From assembly GCA_947095535.1 (NCBI GenBank), contig OX352773.1:105787948-105851947 (forward strand): a DNA stretch of 64,000 nt, given 5' to 3'. The notes under the pieces are model-generated. The model saw nothing but the letters and a program-made list of their open reading frames with translations. It was not told the DNA's origin and did not search any database. The translations under genes were made by a program, and so were the position numbers. Shown here piece by piece: positions 24,720-35,412 of the stretch; within the stretch, counting starts at the first letter, position 1, and the number at the start of each line of letters is the position of its first letter. The stretch comes from Poecilobothrus nobilitatus (Eukaryota > Arthropoda > Insecta > Diptera > Dolichopodidae).

Positions 24720-25001
24720 ATTTTATTTTATTTTATTATTTTACAAGAGCAATCAACTTTGCTTGTTCAGGTCTGCCTTAGCCTGTAAAACTAAGGAAAC
24801 AGCAAATAACTTTCCCATATTGATCAGCGTTTACTGCGCTGGCTAAATACACGGTAAATTTCATATATGCTAATAGGAAAGACCTATAGTGGGACATTAG
24901 CCGCATATATACAATTAGTTACTATAATTGACTGTAAAAGACTATATTAAAGAAAATATTCAATATAACATCAATTTATTACATGGCGACCCTGCACTTA
25001 C
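24720..25001 (+). mobile_element. Possible LTR end plus tRNA primer-binding site
   Basis: Sequence up to 24,983 ends ...TTTATTACA and is followed at once by TGGCGACCCTGCACTTACC. The pair '...CA + TGGCGACC' is the usual arrangement of a Ty3/gypsy LTR and its primer-binding site. The 5' end of the LTR is not defined and no second LTR was found. An ORF starts 86 bases downstream. Confidence 0.35.
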
Positions 25002-25069
25002 CTGGAATATAATGCAGTGAACAACTCTAACAACAAGTTCACATCATTTACAACAGGGAAGTAACATCA

Positions 25070-25330
25070 ATGGCAATAGACGCTGAGGAAGTGTTCCAAC
25101 AGCGTTTCAACGATCTAGCTAAATTAATAGAGAAAGTTCAAGAGGAAGTAAATCAAGCGCAAGCTGAAGTTGATGCGCAAATGAAAACAATTTCTATAGA
25201 AGAATATAAAGATGGGCAGACACCAAAAAGAAGGAAGAGAGGTGGAAAACGAATCCAAGTTAAAAAAGAGGTAAACAAATTATACCGCATGGGATACCGC
25301 ATATATAGACAAATGGGAAGAACATATTAG
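25070..25330 (+). CDS. Unrecognised 86-residue ORF downstream of the possible PBS
   Basis: Begins at ATG 25070. The first half is acidic and coiled-coil-prone (VEEVNQAQAEVD-like heptads), followed by a strongly basic stretch (PKRRKRGGKRIQVKKE) and a tyrosine/arginine-rich end. The place just after a possible primer-binding site would suit a gag start, but the protein is short and I do not recognise it. It could also belong to the polymerase-bearing element that follows. Confidence 0.35.
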   Translation: MAIDAEEVFQQRFNDLAKLIEKVQEEVNQAQAEVDAQMKTISIEEYKDGQTPKRRKRGGKRIQVKKEVNKLYRMGYRIYRQMGRTY

Positions 25331-25399
25331 CAGAAATTAAAAAGTTAAAAGGGCAAGATAAATCACTCTGAACCGAAAGTGTTCTTTCAAGAATGTACA

Positions 25400-26240
25400 A
25401 GTGTAATATAAGATAAATTGAGAATTTTACTAAAAGAACATAGCAGCATTAAAATAAATACAGTTTTTTGTGGTGAATTCAAAATATATAAAGGTCAGGA
25501 AGAAAAAATTAATTGAAACATTTAAGTACAAAACATTTTGCAGTATATAAAGGAGTTGAAATGGAAGCAATAATTATAAAAGCTGTAGAAGAACCGCAGT
25601 TAAGAAAATTAGAAGAATTTCAAGAAAGAAATAGCGGTTGGGTTTTATCAGCTATTATAAATTTAACTATAAAATATATAACTAAATTTCACTATTTGTT
25701 GGATCATCTTACATTAAAACACCTGTAAAGAATGGAGCTTGCATTAATGTGCGAAATAATGACGAGGCATGCTTTGCAAGGGCTGTCGTGTCAGCATTAT
25801 ATCCTACCAACAATCATCCCGAACGGCCTTCAAGCTATCCAAATTATAAAGACGGTTTGAACCACGATGAAATTAGCTTTCCTATGGAGTTCAAAAACAT
25901 TGGAATATTCGAAAAAAATAATAAAATTCCAATTAATGTATTTGTTTATCATCTTGAAACGCCCAAAAGTAAATTGGAAGTTGTACCATTAAAATTGTTA
26001 AAATCAGTGGAAAAGGAATTAAAATTAGAGTTTTTTTTTTTGTTGCTTTTTATTTATTTTATACTTAACATTTTATTTTATTTTAGATAAGCTACATGTG
26101 AATTTATTAATGTTGGAAGAACAGGATTCTGATGGAAATATTGTGCATTTGTCATTATATTTGGATTAAAAATCTTTCAAGACTTCTGGTATCTCAGTGC
26201 AATTCTAATGAACATGAAATTTATGTTTGTGATAGATATT
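25400..26240 (+). pseudogene. Family B DNA polymerase remnant, N-terminal part
   Basis: Broken frames read in order: INTVFCGEFKIYKG (25,450-25,495), an F-Q-E-R-N-S-G-W-V-L segment (25,620-25,650), SSYIKTPVKNGACI, then the 113-residue ORF at 25749-26090 with NNDEACFARAVVSALYP, SSYPNYKDGL and FPMEFKNIGIFEKNNKI, and finally IWIKNLSRLLVSQ (26,150). This is the N-terminal region typical of protein-primed type B polymerase genes found in many insect and cnidarian genomes, related to Polinton or adintovirus-like elements. It differs from the polymerase of the big Polinton. Frameshifts and stops throughout. It is cut at about 26,240 by NLR-F. Confidence 0.7.
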
Positions 26241-26769
26241 TTATTTTATTTATTTATTTATTTATTTTCATGAATATACAATTAAAATATTATTTAAAAA
26301 GAAAAAATTTTCACAATAGCTTTTATTAATCGTAATAGTAAATATATAAATTTAATTAAAATAATAAAAAAAAAATATTAAATTGCATAAACATGAACAA
26401 TAAGTACTATCAATCTGTTGTTCAAAAAAGAACAAGAGGCGAAAGATGCAAATACATATTCCAGGAGCATAATTTAATTGTGGGGTAACTAACTAAAGAT
26501 GGAATTGGCAAAAGAAATATGTAATAACAAAAGTTAACAATCTGAATATTAAATTAAGTACATGTAAAAATTATTAAGAAGCCATAAAAAGCAAAATTAA
26601 CTATGCTTAAGATTTAAAAAAAAACAAATAAGTATTCAAAAGAGCATAGCAATCGAAATAGTGCACAGAACAATAAAATCTTGAGATAATTACTTGAAAA
26701 GAGAACCAAACTGAGTTAGGACTGAATATTAGTGATCATTTCAATCCGCAAGTGATCAAAGCTGAATAG

Positions 26770-27237
26770 CTACATTATTTTTTTTAAAAAATGTGAAAGC
26801 TTCCGTTCCAATTTAATTTCATTAGGTAGTTTATTAAAAATTCGAGGAGCAATTATATTGTAAAAATGACAAAAATGCGAAGTGCGGGCTCTCGGAACAA
26901 CAACTATATTTCTATTATTAATTCTTAAGTTATAGTTAGCTATAATACGTTGTTTCAAGTAGCCCGATCTTAAGAAAAACAACTTTAAGGTTTTGAAAAA
27001 ATATAAGTGTGTAATAGGTAGAATATTAAAAAATTTAAAGAGTGGGAAACTGGCAGTAAGTCTGTTCTTTTTTAGCATGATTCTAATAATGTACTTTTGA
27101 GCAGTTAATAAAGGATGAATCCTATTTAAAAGTGTACCACCCCAACAAGTAATGCCATATTGGAGTTTCGAATTAAATAAGCCGTAATAGAACAATTTCA
27201 AAATTCTTAAAGAGCAGTAATAACTTAAGTAAAACAT
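26770..27237 (-). pseudogene. NLR-F ORF2 C-terminal domain
   Basis: The 155-residue ORF has LFNSKLQYGITCWGG, LTAQKYIIRIML, and at the end a F-N-K-L-P-x-E motif, as in the C-terminal part of Jockey/CR1 ORF2 proteins. The frame is broken relative to the RT core. Confidence 0.8.
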
Positions 27238-27289
27238 ATATCTAATAATTTTATTGAAATGCTCTTAATTTAGAGCATTTCTTAATAAT

Positions 27290-28432
27290 TTAGCTCTTTA
27301 AGTAATTAGAATGTTCAGACCAATTTAGGTTTTTATCAAATAATAAGCCTAAGTACCTAAAATTATTAACATTTTCAATTTTAAAACAAAGTTTATCACA
27401 AGAATTAGAACAATTAAAAGAAATGAATGAATTATTGTTGCAACTAGAAAAAGTAAATAAAAATCTTTTACACAAAGAAGAGTGGAATAAAGATTACAGT
27501 CAACTGGAGAATTGTTAGACAAGCTAAAAATCATATATTTTGTTTGGGACTTATTACTAATTTGTGGACAATAAACCATTTGCGAATCAATTCTAAATCA
27601 TAATTTAAATCCGAAATAAGACCCAACATGCTGCAATTGGAATATGAAAAACAAGTGTCGTCCGCAAATACGGTAGGTTTACCTTTAAAATTTTGCAAAA
27701 ACAAAGAGTTGATATATATAAGAAAAAGAATTGGCTCCAATACGGATCTTTGCGGAACACCAGACTAAGTTCAGATATAGAACTTAGTATTCCATTAATT
27801 TTAACCCTCTGTCTCCTATTGCTTAGAAAAGATTTGAACCAATCGTACACAAAACCTCTGAAACCGGCATTAAAGAACTTCTTTAAAAGCAAGTTGTGTT
27901 TTATTGTATCAAATGCTTTTGATATGTCAATAAACAGAGCAGCAGAAAAGCTTCCGGAATTTAGGCTGTTATAGATTTCATTACAGAATTTCAGCAATGC
28001 GTCTTCAGTGGATCTGCCTTTTCTGAAACCAAACTGATAACAACTGAAAAAATGTTTTTTTTCTAAAAACTTAACTATTCTATATTTAATACCTTTTTCA
28101 AATATTTTAGAAATAGGAGAAAGTAACGAAATTGGCCTGTAATTATTCGAATCATAAGAATTTCCTTTCTTAAACAAAGGAATAGTTTCAGCTATTTTTA
28201 GGACCTCAGGAATCACACCTTTATAGATACTTAGATTAAAAATAAAGCACAAAACATCCACAATGAAAAAAGAAACCTCTTTTATTAATTTATTAGAAAA
28301 CAAGTCAGAAGTAACGCCTCCTGAATTTTTTAAAGTTTTTATAATATTGTGCAACTCAAGGGAAGTGAACGGATCAAAGAAAAAACTAATACTAGAAAAA
28401 TCATCATCCCTAATATCGAGAGAATTGCTCAT
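27290..28432 (-). pseudogene. NLR-F reverse transcriptase core
   Basis: 27605-28432 encodes LFKKGNSYDSNNYRPISLL, YQFGFRKGRSTEDA and AALFIDISKAFDTIKHNLLL (first catalytic Asp). A frameshift follows near 27,750, where the G-V-P-Q-G motif should be. 27531-27740 resumes with EPILFLIYIN and PTVFADDTCFSY (catalytic pair). The thumb segment NFRYLGLLFDKNLNW lies at 27290-27475. Confidence 0.85.
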
Positions 28433-28486
28433 AAAACAATCTGCATTTGCATTACTAATCGCAGTTTCTGTAAACTTACAAAAAAA

Positions 28487-29623
28487 TTAATTGAAATTAT
28501 TTGCAACCGTCAGAGGATCATTAGTCAGATTACCATTTATTTCTAATGAAATATTTGAAATAGCTTTGTTGTCTTTGTTGAGAATTGAATTGACTAATTT
28601 CCATTCAGTTTTATTATTACCTCTTGCTTTAATTAGTTTACGACAATAATAATTGTCTTTGTAAGTTTTAATTTTTATCTTAATATTTTTACACATTTTC
28701 TTATAATACAAATAAGATCTATGATTGCGTGGTAAATTTTTAACAGCCAATCTGATTTTATTTCTTTTTCGAATTAAATTTAAAAGGGAATTAGTCATCC
28801 ATGGCTTTAAGGAACTATTTTTTCCTTTTTTTAGCAAGACAGTATAACAGTTCTCCAAATGAATTTTGAACTGATCACAAAATTTTGAAAAAGCGTCTGA
28901 GGGATTCTCAGAAGAGTAAACATTAGACCAATTTTCCAAAAGCAATTTTCTTTTCAGTAAATCAAAATCAATTTTTTTATTTGTTACAAAATTAGTATTA
29001 TTTCTAGAATCTGAAGAGTCTCCAGTTGTATAAATATTAAAGCTAACCATACAATGATCTGAAAGATCTAAATCACAAATTTCACTATGCCAAGTATAGT
29101 TATTACTTCTCAATAATCTTAAAAATAAGTGATCTAAACACGTTCCTGAAACTAAGCGAGTAGGTTTACTAATTACAGATTCCAATCCAAAAGAGGACAT
29201 TAATAACAAATAGTCGGCAATATCTCAACCTTGGGAAAGCAAATCAATATTAAAATCGCCAAGAATAACTAAATTTTTATATTTAATTCCATTTAAAAAG
29301 ACAGAAAATTCATCTGTGAATTCCCTAATACTAAACCTATGAAATCTATACACACAAATAAAGCAATACTGATCACCTTTTATATTACACAAAATTTTTA
29401 TTGCATCTGCACTTGATAAACTATAATTAAAAACCTGACTTTTAATGTTATTCCTACAATATACAGCAACACCACCTGACGCATAAGAAGAATTACAATT
29501 AGCCGAGAATACATAATTTGGAATGAAATAGTCTTCAACTTCGTCGTTGTATATCCAAATTTCACTTAGAAATATAATATCCAGCCAAGTCTGCAGGGAA
29601 TTCAAATAAGTGAGCAAAGGCAA
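28487..29623 (-). pseudogene. NLR-F endonuclease and linker
   Basis: 29225-29623 carries FLSEIWI (Glu motif), SGGVAVYCRN and ILGDFNIDLL (catalytic Asp/Asn). 28487-29209 carries the T-C-L-D-H-L-F strand and DLSDHCMVSF (terminal Asp-His), then the linker with KPWMTNSLLNLIRKRNK and TEWKLVNSIL. A TGA near 29,226 separates the two ORFs. All catalytic motifs of the endonuclease are present, unlike in NLR-A. Confidence 0.85.
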
Positions 29624-29639
29624 AATTTTCCCAAGCTTC

Positions 29640-29983
29640 TAATATTCTGATGCACCACATTAAAATTTGCTGTTAAACTCTTATCCGAGTTTGACATTAT
29701 GTCACGAAAATATTAATATAAGAAAAAATTTATATAGAAGAAAAAAATAAAAAGAAGAAGAGTGGTGAATAAAATAAAGAAAAACAAAAACAAAATGCTT
29801 TGAGAAATTTAAAATTAGAAATAAACATAATTTAATACAATATAAAATAAATTAAGTAAAATTTAATTTTAAATTTAGGTTATCAAAATTTTCAAAGCAC
29901 TTTATCACAAACTTTTCATCACCATCATTCTTTTTTAGAAAAATTTTTGAGTTTCTTACCCACAAATATTTAAACTTATGCTC
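29640..29983 (-). other. NLR-F spacer between ORF1 and ORF2
   Basis: A/T-rich sequence between the stop of ORF1 (29,984) and the start of the endonuclease frame. The N-terminal end of the endonuclease probably lies at about 29,640-29,700 in a broken frame. Nothing else seen. Confidence 0.4.
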
Positions 29984-30659
29984 CTATTTAAATAGCTTTG
30001 CTTTTTTTAAAATAGAGTTAAAATGATAAGTTAACGATTCATTAATATACACATAATTATTTTTATATTTATCACCAAATATTTCAGCAGTTAATTTATT
30101 TTTTAGTTCCGATTTTTTATTAATTATATTATTTTTAGTTTTTAAGGAATCAAATTTTACACAAATTATGCTATTTTTTATACTATTGTTTACATTTTGT
30201 GGTTTCTTAATGAAGCAATATTCCATATCATTCTGTCCTGCTTTAACATTCAGTGTAGTTGTAATGTATTTTGCTACTTTTTCCTTCACATTATCAGCAT
30301 TAACAAATTTATTGGGAATGCCAACAATATCTAAACATTTCTTCTTGTTCAAGTCTATTCACTCTTTCAGTTAAAACATTAATTGCATTTTTCATTTCTT
30401 TCTTTTCGATGATTAATTGATTGAATTGTTTGTTGCATTCACACAGCATCTCTTTCATTTCCAAATTGAGAGAATATAGCGATTTAATATATATTTCATC
30501 CGGTAACTTTTTTGTGGTTGAAGTATTAACAAAATTGCTTGTAGTTAAGTTATTACTTGTAGTTGTAAAAACACAAGTAGTAAGAGAAGAGAGAGATATC
30601 TTCATTACTTTTATGATACAGAAAAACTGAAGGTTGATTAAGAAAATTGCTTGAATCAA
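29984..30659 (-). pseudogene. NLR-F ORF1 protein
   Basis: The first part (30309-30659) has a coiled coil (EMKEMLCECNKQFNQLII, VLTERVNRLEQEE). After a one-step frame change near 30,325 the second part (29984-30352) has CLDIVGIPNKF, SIICVKFDS and YVYINESLTYHF. This is the R-N-x-x-I-x-G-I-P plus I-Y-I-N-E-x-L-T layout of the RNA-binding ORF1 proteins of Jockey/CR1-like elements. Confidence 0.8.
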
Positions 30660-32060
30660 AATGAATGTAGGATAAGATTACCTAATATAGAAAATAAAAC
30701 TCGTTTTAAGAATTATAGAAATAAGATAATGTTTCCGATTGTAATGTACGCGAACTTAGAATACATTTTAAAAGAAATAGATGGGGAAAAAAGTTTAAAA
30801 TCAAGAGTATATTCCCTGCTCAATCGGATATTATTTAACAAGTTCGTTTAAGTCGAGTAACATAAAATATGCGTTTTATCGGAGTGAGGATTGTATTGAA
30901 TGGTTTATGAACCAACTGCAACAGCAAGCAATTATTCTTAACTCATGTGTTACTACTACAGTTTCAATTGAAAATATTTCCAATGAAGATGAGATAAATT
31001 TTATCTTAGCCGATAATTGTCACATATGTAAAAAAAATGTTTGCGTCAGATGAAATTAAGGTTAAATATCATTGCCATTTTACTGGAAAATATCATGAAC
31101 CTGCTCATATAGGCTGTAATTTAAATTATAAAGACAATTTAACTATACCCATTATATTTCATAACCTTAGTTCATATGATGCATATTTTTTGATTAAAGA
31201 TATACAAAAATTGGTTAGGATAACATAAATGTACTTCCAATAAATAAGGAAAAGCACATATCCCTTACAAAATCCATTAAAGATGAAAAAATTAAATTTA
31301 GGTTTATAGGTTAAATTAAATTTTAGGTTCTTTTAGACTTTTGGCTAGTAGTTTAAGATCATTTATCATCCCTTTTAAAAGATTTTCCAATTCTAGAGTT
31401 CGAATTTTCTTATCTAACATCACATCAAATTGACTTATTAAAAAGAAAAGAAGTATATACCTATGACTATTTCCCTAAAATAGCTTTGAGAGATTTTCAG
31501 AAACAGAATTCCTGTTATAAAATTGTAATTTTTATAATAAATTAAATAAAGAGAATATTAGCGATGAAGACTATCTTCATGCACAAAAACTATGGTGTGA
31601 TTTAAACCTTAATAACTTAGGACAGTATTGAGATTTGTACTTAAAAACGGTCGGTTTACTACTAGCAGATGTATGTATTTGAAACATTTCGTACAAATTC
31701 TTTATAAAAACACATAAGTTATACCCTGCTCATTACTATACTCTTCCTGGCTATACTTGGGACGCTATGTTATTATACACTGGAATAAATTTAGAATTGC
31801 TTACAGATATAGATATGATTATGTTTATTGAAAGAGGAATACGTGGAGGTTTAAGTCAATTTTTAACGCAACTCTGAAGCAAATAATGAATATTAGTTAG
31901 CTGGATATAATCTACATAAACCAAAAAAATATTTAATGTACAAAGATATTAATAATCAGTACGGTTATGCAATAACACAATTTTTACCAACAGGGAATTT
32001 TAAATTAATTCAACCATGTGATTTTTCAATAGATAATATTGAGCCCAAGCTACCAATATT
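30645..32060 (+). pseudogene. Family B DNA polymerase remnant, exonuclease to motif A
   Basis: Continues the gene interrupted at 26,240. 30651-30851 has NECRIRLPNIEN, MFPIVMYANLEYILKE (the Exo I D-x-E, here N-x-E). 31037-31228 has KYHCHFTGKYHEPAHIGCN and IIFHNLSSYDAYFLIK (Exo II, N-x3-Y-D). Broken frames then give SDEDYLHAQKLW, LYLKTVGLLLADV (Exo III region), LYPAHYYTLPG and IERGIRGGLSQF, and finally YKDINNQYGYAITQFLP near 31,940-32,000, the D-x-x-N-x-Y-G motif A. It stops at about 32,060 and motifs B and C are missing. Many stops. Confidence 0.8.
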
Positions 32061-32239
32061 GAACGTTTTAAACGTTTTGATTATTTATTAATAATTGCAC
32101 TCAATATTAAAATTCAATTAACTTTGGTTAATTTTTTAATTTAGTCTTTGTTTGTCAAATTCTTTAAATATTTGAATCTTTTGGTTTTTGTGTTTTTTAT
32201 TTTTTTCTTCTGATTATATTATTTATAAATTTTCAAATG

Positions 32240-33000
32240 CAAAAATATTAATCATTGCCAATTTTAGCGTAAATATTTGCAATGTTCGTGGTTTGCAGTC
32301 GAATTTTTTTGTCATCCAAGGCCACCTTAATTCACTAAAACCAGCAATATTAGAATTATGTGAGACCCAGGTGGTTGGCCAAAACGACAACTTTGTCGTT
32401 GACAATTATACCTTTGTCTCTCATTTTGTGCCTCCAGTGATCCGGATTCTATTTCGGATATTGAAAATCTCACCAAACAAATTAATTAAATTTTAGAATT
32501 AAATTTCCATCATCTGAAATTGTTCTGGCTGATGATTTCAATATCCATAATAGAAACTGGCTTCATACTCCAATGACAATTCTCCCAGTCAAAACTTAAT
32601 TGGGAAAAATACCTTTCCTACTATTGCGAAACCATTGCGGAATCTCTTCCATTTCTCTCTCTTCGGGTGGATATCCTACCCAGTGGAAGGCAGCGCACAT
32701 ATATCCCATCCCCAAAAAGGGAGAAAAAAGCAATCCCTTAAACTACTGCTCTATTGCTATCACTTCGGGCTTTTTCAAAATAATGGAAAATTTAATAAAT
32801 AGAAAGCTTCTGAAATATGTACATAACAAAGGATTAATTCATGATCGTCAATATGGGTTCCGAACCCATCGGTCAACAGGTGATCTCACGACGTGTCCCT
32901 GTGAAAGGCTGAACATCGGCCTCCACCATTCGGGGGAGTCCAATGTTGTCGCTTTGGATATTTCTAAAGCTTTTGACCGAGTTTGGCATAATGGTTGATT
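32240..33000 (+). pseudogene. NLR-D fragment, copy 3 (endonuclease start joined to RT)
   Basis: 32188-32496 carries NICNVRGLQSNF and LELCETQVVG, the Asn and Glu motifs of the endonuclease. 32,520-32,560 has an LADDFNI relic. 32600-32998 carries YPTQWKAAHIYPIPKKGE, RQYGFRTHRSTGDL and NVVALDISKAFDRVWH. Most of the endonuclease and the linker are deleted between them, and the RT ends abruptly at about 32,995, where NLR-E sequence begins. Confidence 0.75.
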
Positions 33001-33610
33001 AGTTCGTTGGTTTAGGTGGCTGCCCACCGCCTGTTGGTGGCCAGCTTCATGGCAGTGACCCCAATTAGCGCGTTAGCACCGTTTTGCTACCATTTCTGTG
33101 ACTAAAACGCTTATAATAGCGCTATATTAGGTTTTATTTTAGATCCATTTCGTTGCGTTCAGAAATCTTATCATTTCCGCAGGTTGCTCAACAGTTAGAT
33201 CATTAAGAACGTTGAGTTGATGGCTACCCAGAGTTGCTCTGCTGGCTCTAGCTAGCGCTGGACATTTACAGGTGAAGTATATGATGGATTCTTTCTCATT
33301 CTGTTCACCACAGCTGCGACATTATAAATTGAATGGGATGCCTAGTCTGGCCGAATGTTCACTAATTGTCCATTGGCCCGTGAACACACCTATTGTTCTG
33401 CCTATATACCGGCGGGATAGCTTCAATAAATTTTCGGTTCTTTTTTATCATACGACTTTCCTAAACGACTTTCCTGGCCAGACTTTCCTAAACGTAGAAC
33501 ATGTGGCTAATTTATTCCACCTACGATTTGCTAAGAGTAAAAAGTGGAGGAAGATATCTCTCTTAACGCTGTTTAGCGGTGGGTCTACCTGTTCCGCCAG
33601 TGAAGCATTT
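33001..33610 (-). pseudogene. RNase H-type element NLR-E copy 2, 3' part (left of Polinton)
   Basis: On the minus strand this gives the segment after RNase H (LANRRWNKLATCSTF, 33.5 kb), then FTGQWTISEHSARLG and CRSCGEQN, FTCKCPAL (33.35-33.2 kb), the cysteine-rich C-terminal domain, and a 3' end near 33,010 with a GGTGGGCAGCCACCTAAACC sequence. Its RNase H half lies on the other side of the Polinton, at 63,397-64,000. The two halves are on the same strand and meet in frame at the target site. Confidence 0.8.
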
Positions 33611-33616
33611 AGGCTG
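33611..33616. other. Polinton target-site duplication, left copy (AGGCTG)
   Basis: AGGCTG directly precedes the Polinton end AGTAGGTTATCC. The same six bases directly follow the right end at 63,391-63,396. A 6-bp duplication is the known hallmark of Polinton integrases. Confidence 0.9.
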
Positions 33617-34440
33617 AGTAGGTTATCCAGCACTTGGGGATGGGAAAAATTCATGCCATATTGCACCGAAGACCACGCCCACTGACCTATATTTTGATTG
33701 ATGGGTTTAATGTAGGTTATTCTTGGTTAGTAGGTCAAAAACTTGTTTTGTTTGTTTTGGTTTAGGTTATAAGCATGGGTTGTTAACTTATAAGTTGCAA
33801 GTGGTTGTATAGTAGGAAATGAAGGTTGTTGTTACTGTAGAAGTTGTTAGGCAAGGTTAATGAACTGAACAAGTTTAGGTTATAAGCATGGGTTGTTAAC
33901 TTATAAGTTGCAAGTGGTTGTATAGTAGGAAATGAAGGTTGTTGGTACTGAAGTTGTTAGGCAAGGTTAATGAACTGAACAAGTTTGGGATATTTAGGTT
34001 TTTCAATAAATTCATTGATACTTTGTAACAAGATATCATACAAATAGAAAGATGATTTTTTTCAGGTCAAATCAAGTTTATTTTTTTAAATTGTGCAAAA
34101 TCGCATGCTTAATAAAATATACCTACATACGTAAAAGGAGATAAAAGAAACGAAAAAAACTTGTTTTTAATATTTAATAAGAAAAATATTCATAGGTACT
34201 TTTGAATACCAAGATGTAAATAATAAAAATAAAAACAAAACGTAAACAAGAAGTAGGTACAAAGTGTATTTTTGTTTATTAAAGAAGATCAATAATTGTT
34301 GTAAGTTGTTATTATAGTTTCAAAGCTTTAAAAATTATGGAATTACAGGTGCATCTGTTATGTAAGATTTTTTCTGTTCTATAATAATATTGAGAAAATA
34401 ACCGGAAATCTTTGATTTACTTGGTTTTGTTATTATTGCA
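33617..34440 (+). repeat. Polinton left terminal inverted repeat
   Basis: Matches the reverse complement of 62,360-63,390 with scattered differences and indels. The outer 150 bp are most alike. It contains two direct copies of a 113-bp unit starting AGGTTATAAGCATGGG (33,764 and 33,877). The inner end (34,347-34,440) matches the 3' end of the DNA polymerase gene in reverse, so the repeat reaches into coding sequence at the other end of the element. Confidence 0.9.
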
Positions 34441-34567
34441 TTACATTCTATACTGTAAGGAATCAAAAAGGCAAGTTAATTGCTTTTGGTACCTATTTGA
34501 AAACAAAAATAAAACAAATTTATTTATATGTTTGAAATAATTTTGTATTTGAAAATATTTTACAATT

Positions 34568-34765
34568 TTACAGAAATCTGTGTTGGAAAATTTTTTTATG
34601 ATGATCAGATGTTAAGATTTTAGAAATAGCGAGACCAACTTTTTCTATACGTCGTTGAAATCTACTTCTATCACTTGCGTATTCTTCCCAATGACCTTTC
34701 CTTGCTGATCTGTAAGCATAGACCCATACATGCATATCGTGAATTTCTTGTTTTATGTTGAAGTA
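34568..34765 (-). pseudogene. Small Polinton ORF fragment, unassigned
   Basis: The minus strand is open for about 65 codons with HDMHVWVYAYRSARKGHW, a basic, aromatic-rich sequence, ending at a TAA at 34,568. There is no ATG at its open 5' side beyond the internal Met. It lies just downstream of the exonuclease-like gene on the same strand and may be a separate decayed gene. Not recognised. Confidence 0.3.
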
Positions 34766-34838
34766 AACTTTTTTTTGTTATTTAAATTCATATTATGCAA
34801 GTATGAAAATTGATGGTCTTAATCTAACATTTTTTCTT

Positions 34839-35300
34839 TTAAAAGATGCATAAACAATTTTTAACAGCACATCTGAAACTCTTATTTGATAAGTGTATAG
34901 GACAATTTGAATTAAAGTTTTCAATCTTTTGTAATGATGGCAAGTCTCTGCTTAGATCTTCTACTTTAACACTGTCAATGTACTTTTGAAGGAAAAGTTT
35001 TTTTTGTTCTCCTTTAACATAAATTTTTTCCGCTGACTCTAATTAGTGTTTTAATATACATTTTTCATCTAAATATTCAACTAAGCCGTTATTCCATTTA
35101 AGTCCATTTATTTTATTTTCGCAATACTGGTTATTATATTTCACATCTTGACTAAGCTCTTCTGCGGAGTACGGTGCTTTGAAATGATACACAATTGGAA
35201 TTAAACTTCCTTTTTCAAGTATGGCTAACTCTTTTAGGAAATATTGTTTTTCATTTCCTTGCAAAAATTGTAGTTCAACTATAAAAACTTGTTTAACCAT
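34839..35300 (-). pseudogene. Polinton exonuclease-like (RNase H-fold) accessory gene, one stop
   Basis: From ATG 35,300: VKQVFIVELQFLQ, FLKELAIL, YHFKAPYSAEELS, LKWNNGLVEYLD, then after an in-frame TAA (35,043-35,045) KIYVKGEQKKLFLQKY, LPSLQKIENF and CAVKNCLCIF. The pattern (a first strand followed by K-E-L-A-x-L, F-x-A/P-P, G-L-x-W, a Y-V-K-G-x-Q-K segment, and Cys/His residues late) matches a gene widespread in insect genomes next to Polinton-like ORFs that looks like a DEDD exonuclease fold. The first acidic residue is D in that family but E-L-Q here. The single stop is the only visible lesion. Confidence 0.5.
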
Positions 35301-35412
35301 GTCGAAGGTTTGTAAAAGAATGTTCAATGAAATAACCAAAATTACATTTATATTCATTTTGGAAAAGAGCTGTTCATATAAATTATAGCAATATAGTTCA
35401 TATAGGTTAGCA

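Larger units (their letters stand above)
26240..30640 (-). mobile_element. Non-LTR retrotransposon NLR-F, near full length, in antisense
   Basis: Order on the minus strand: ORF1 (30.66-29.98 kb), endonuclease (29.62-29.1), linker (29.1-28.5), RT (28.4-27.3), C-terminal domain (27.24-26.77), 3' UTR (26.77-26.28) and a TAAA-type tail seen as (TTTA)n on the plus strand at 26,240-26,270. It lies antisense between the two halves of a dead DNA polymerase gene: polymerase motifs stop at 26,225 and resume at 30,645. The ORFs carry several breaks, but motifs are well preserved. Confidence 0.8.

Noticed and set aside
33448..33666. 72-codon minus-strand ORF as a separate gene
   Set aside because: It is NLR-E sequence read through into the Polinton terminal repeat.
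33617..33985. Telomere- or satellite-type repeat at the Polinton edge
   Set aside because: Only two copies of a 113-bp unit, mirrored at the other end, so they belong to the terminal inverted repeat.
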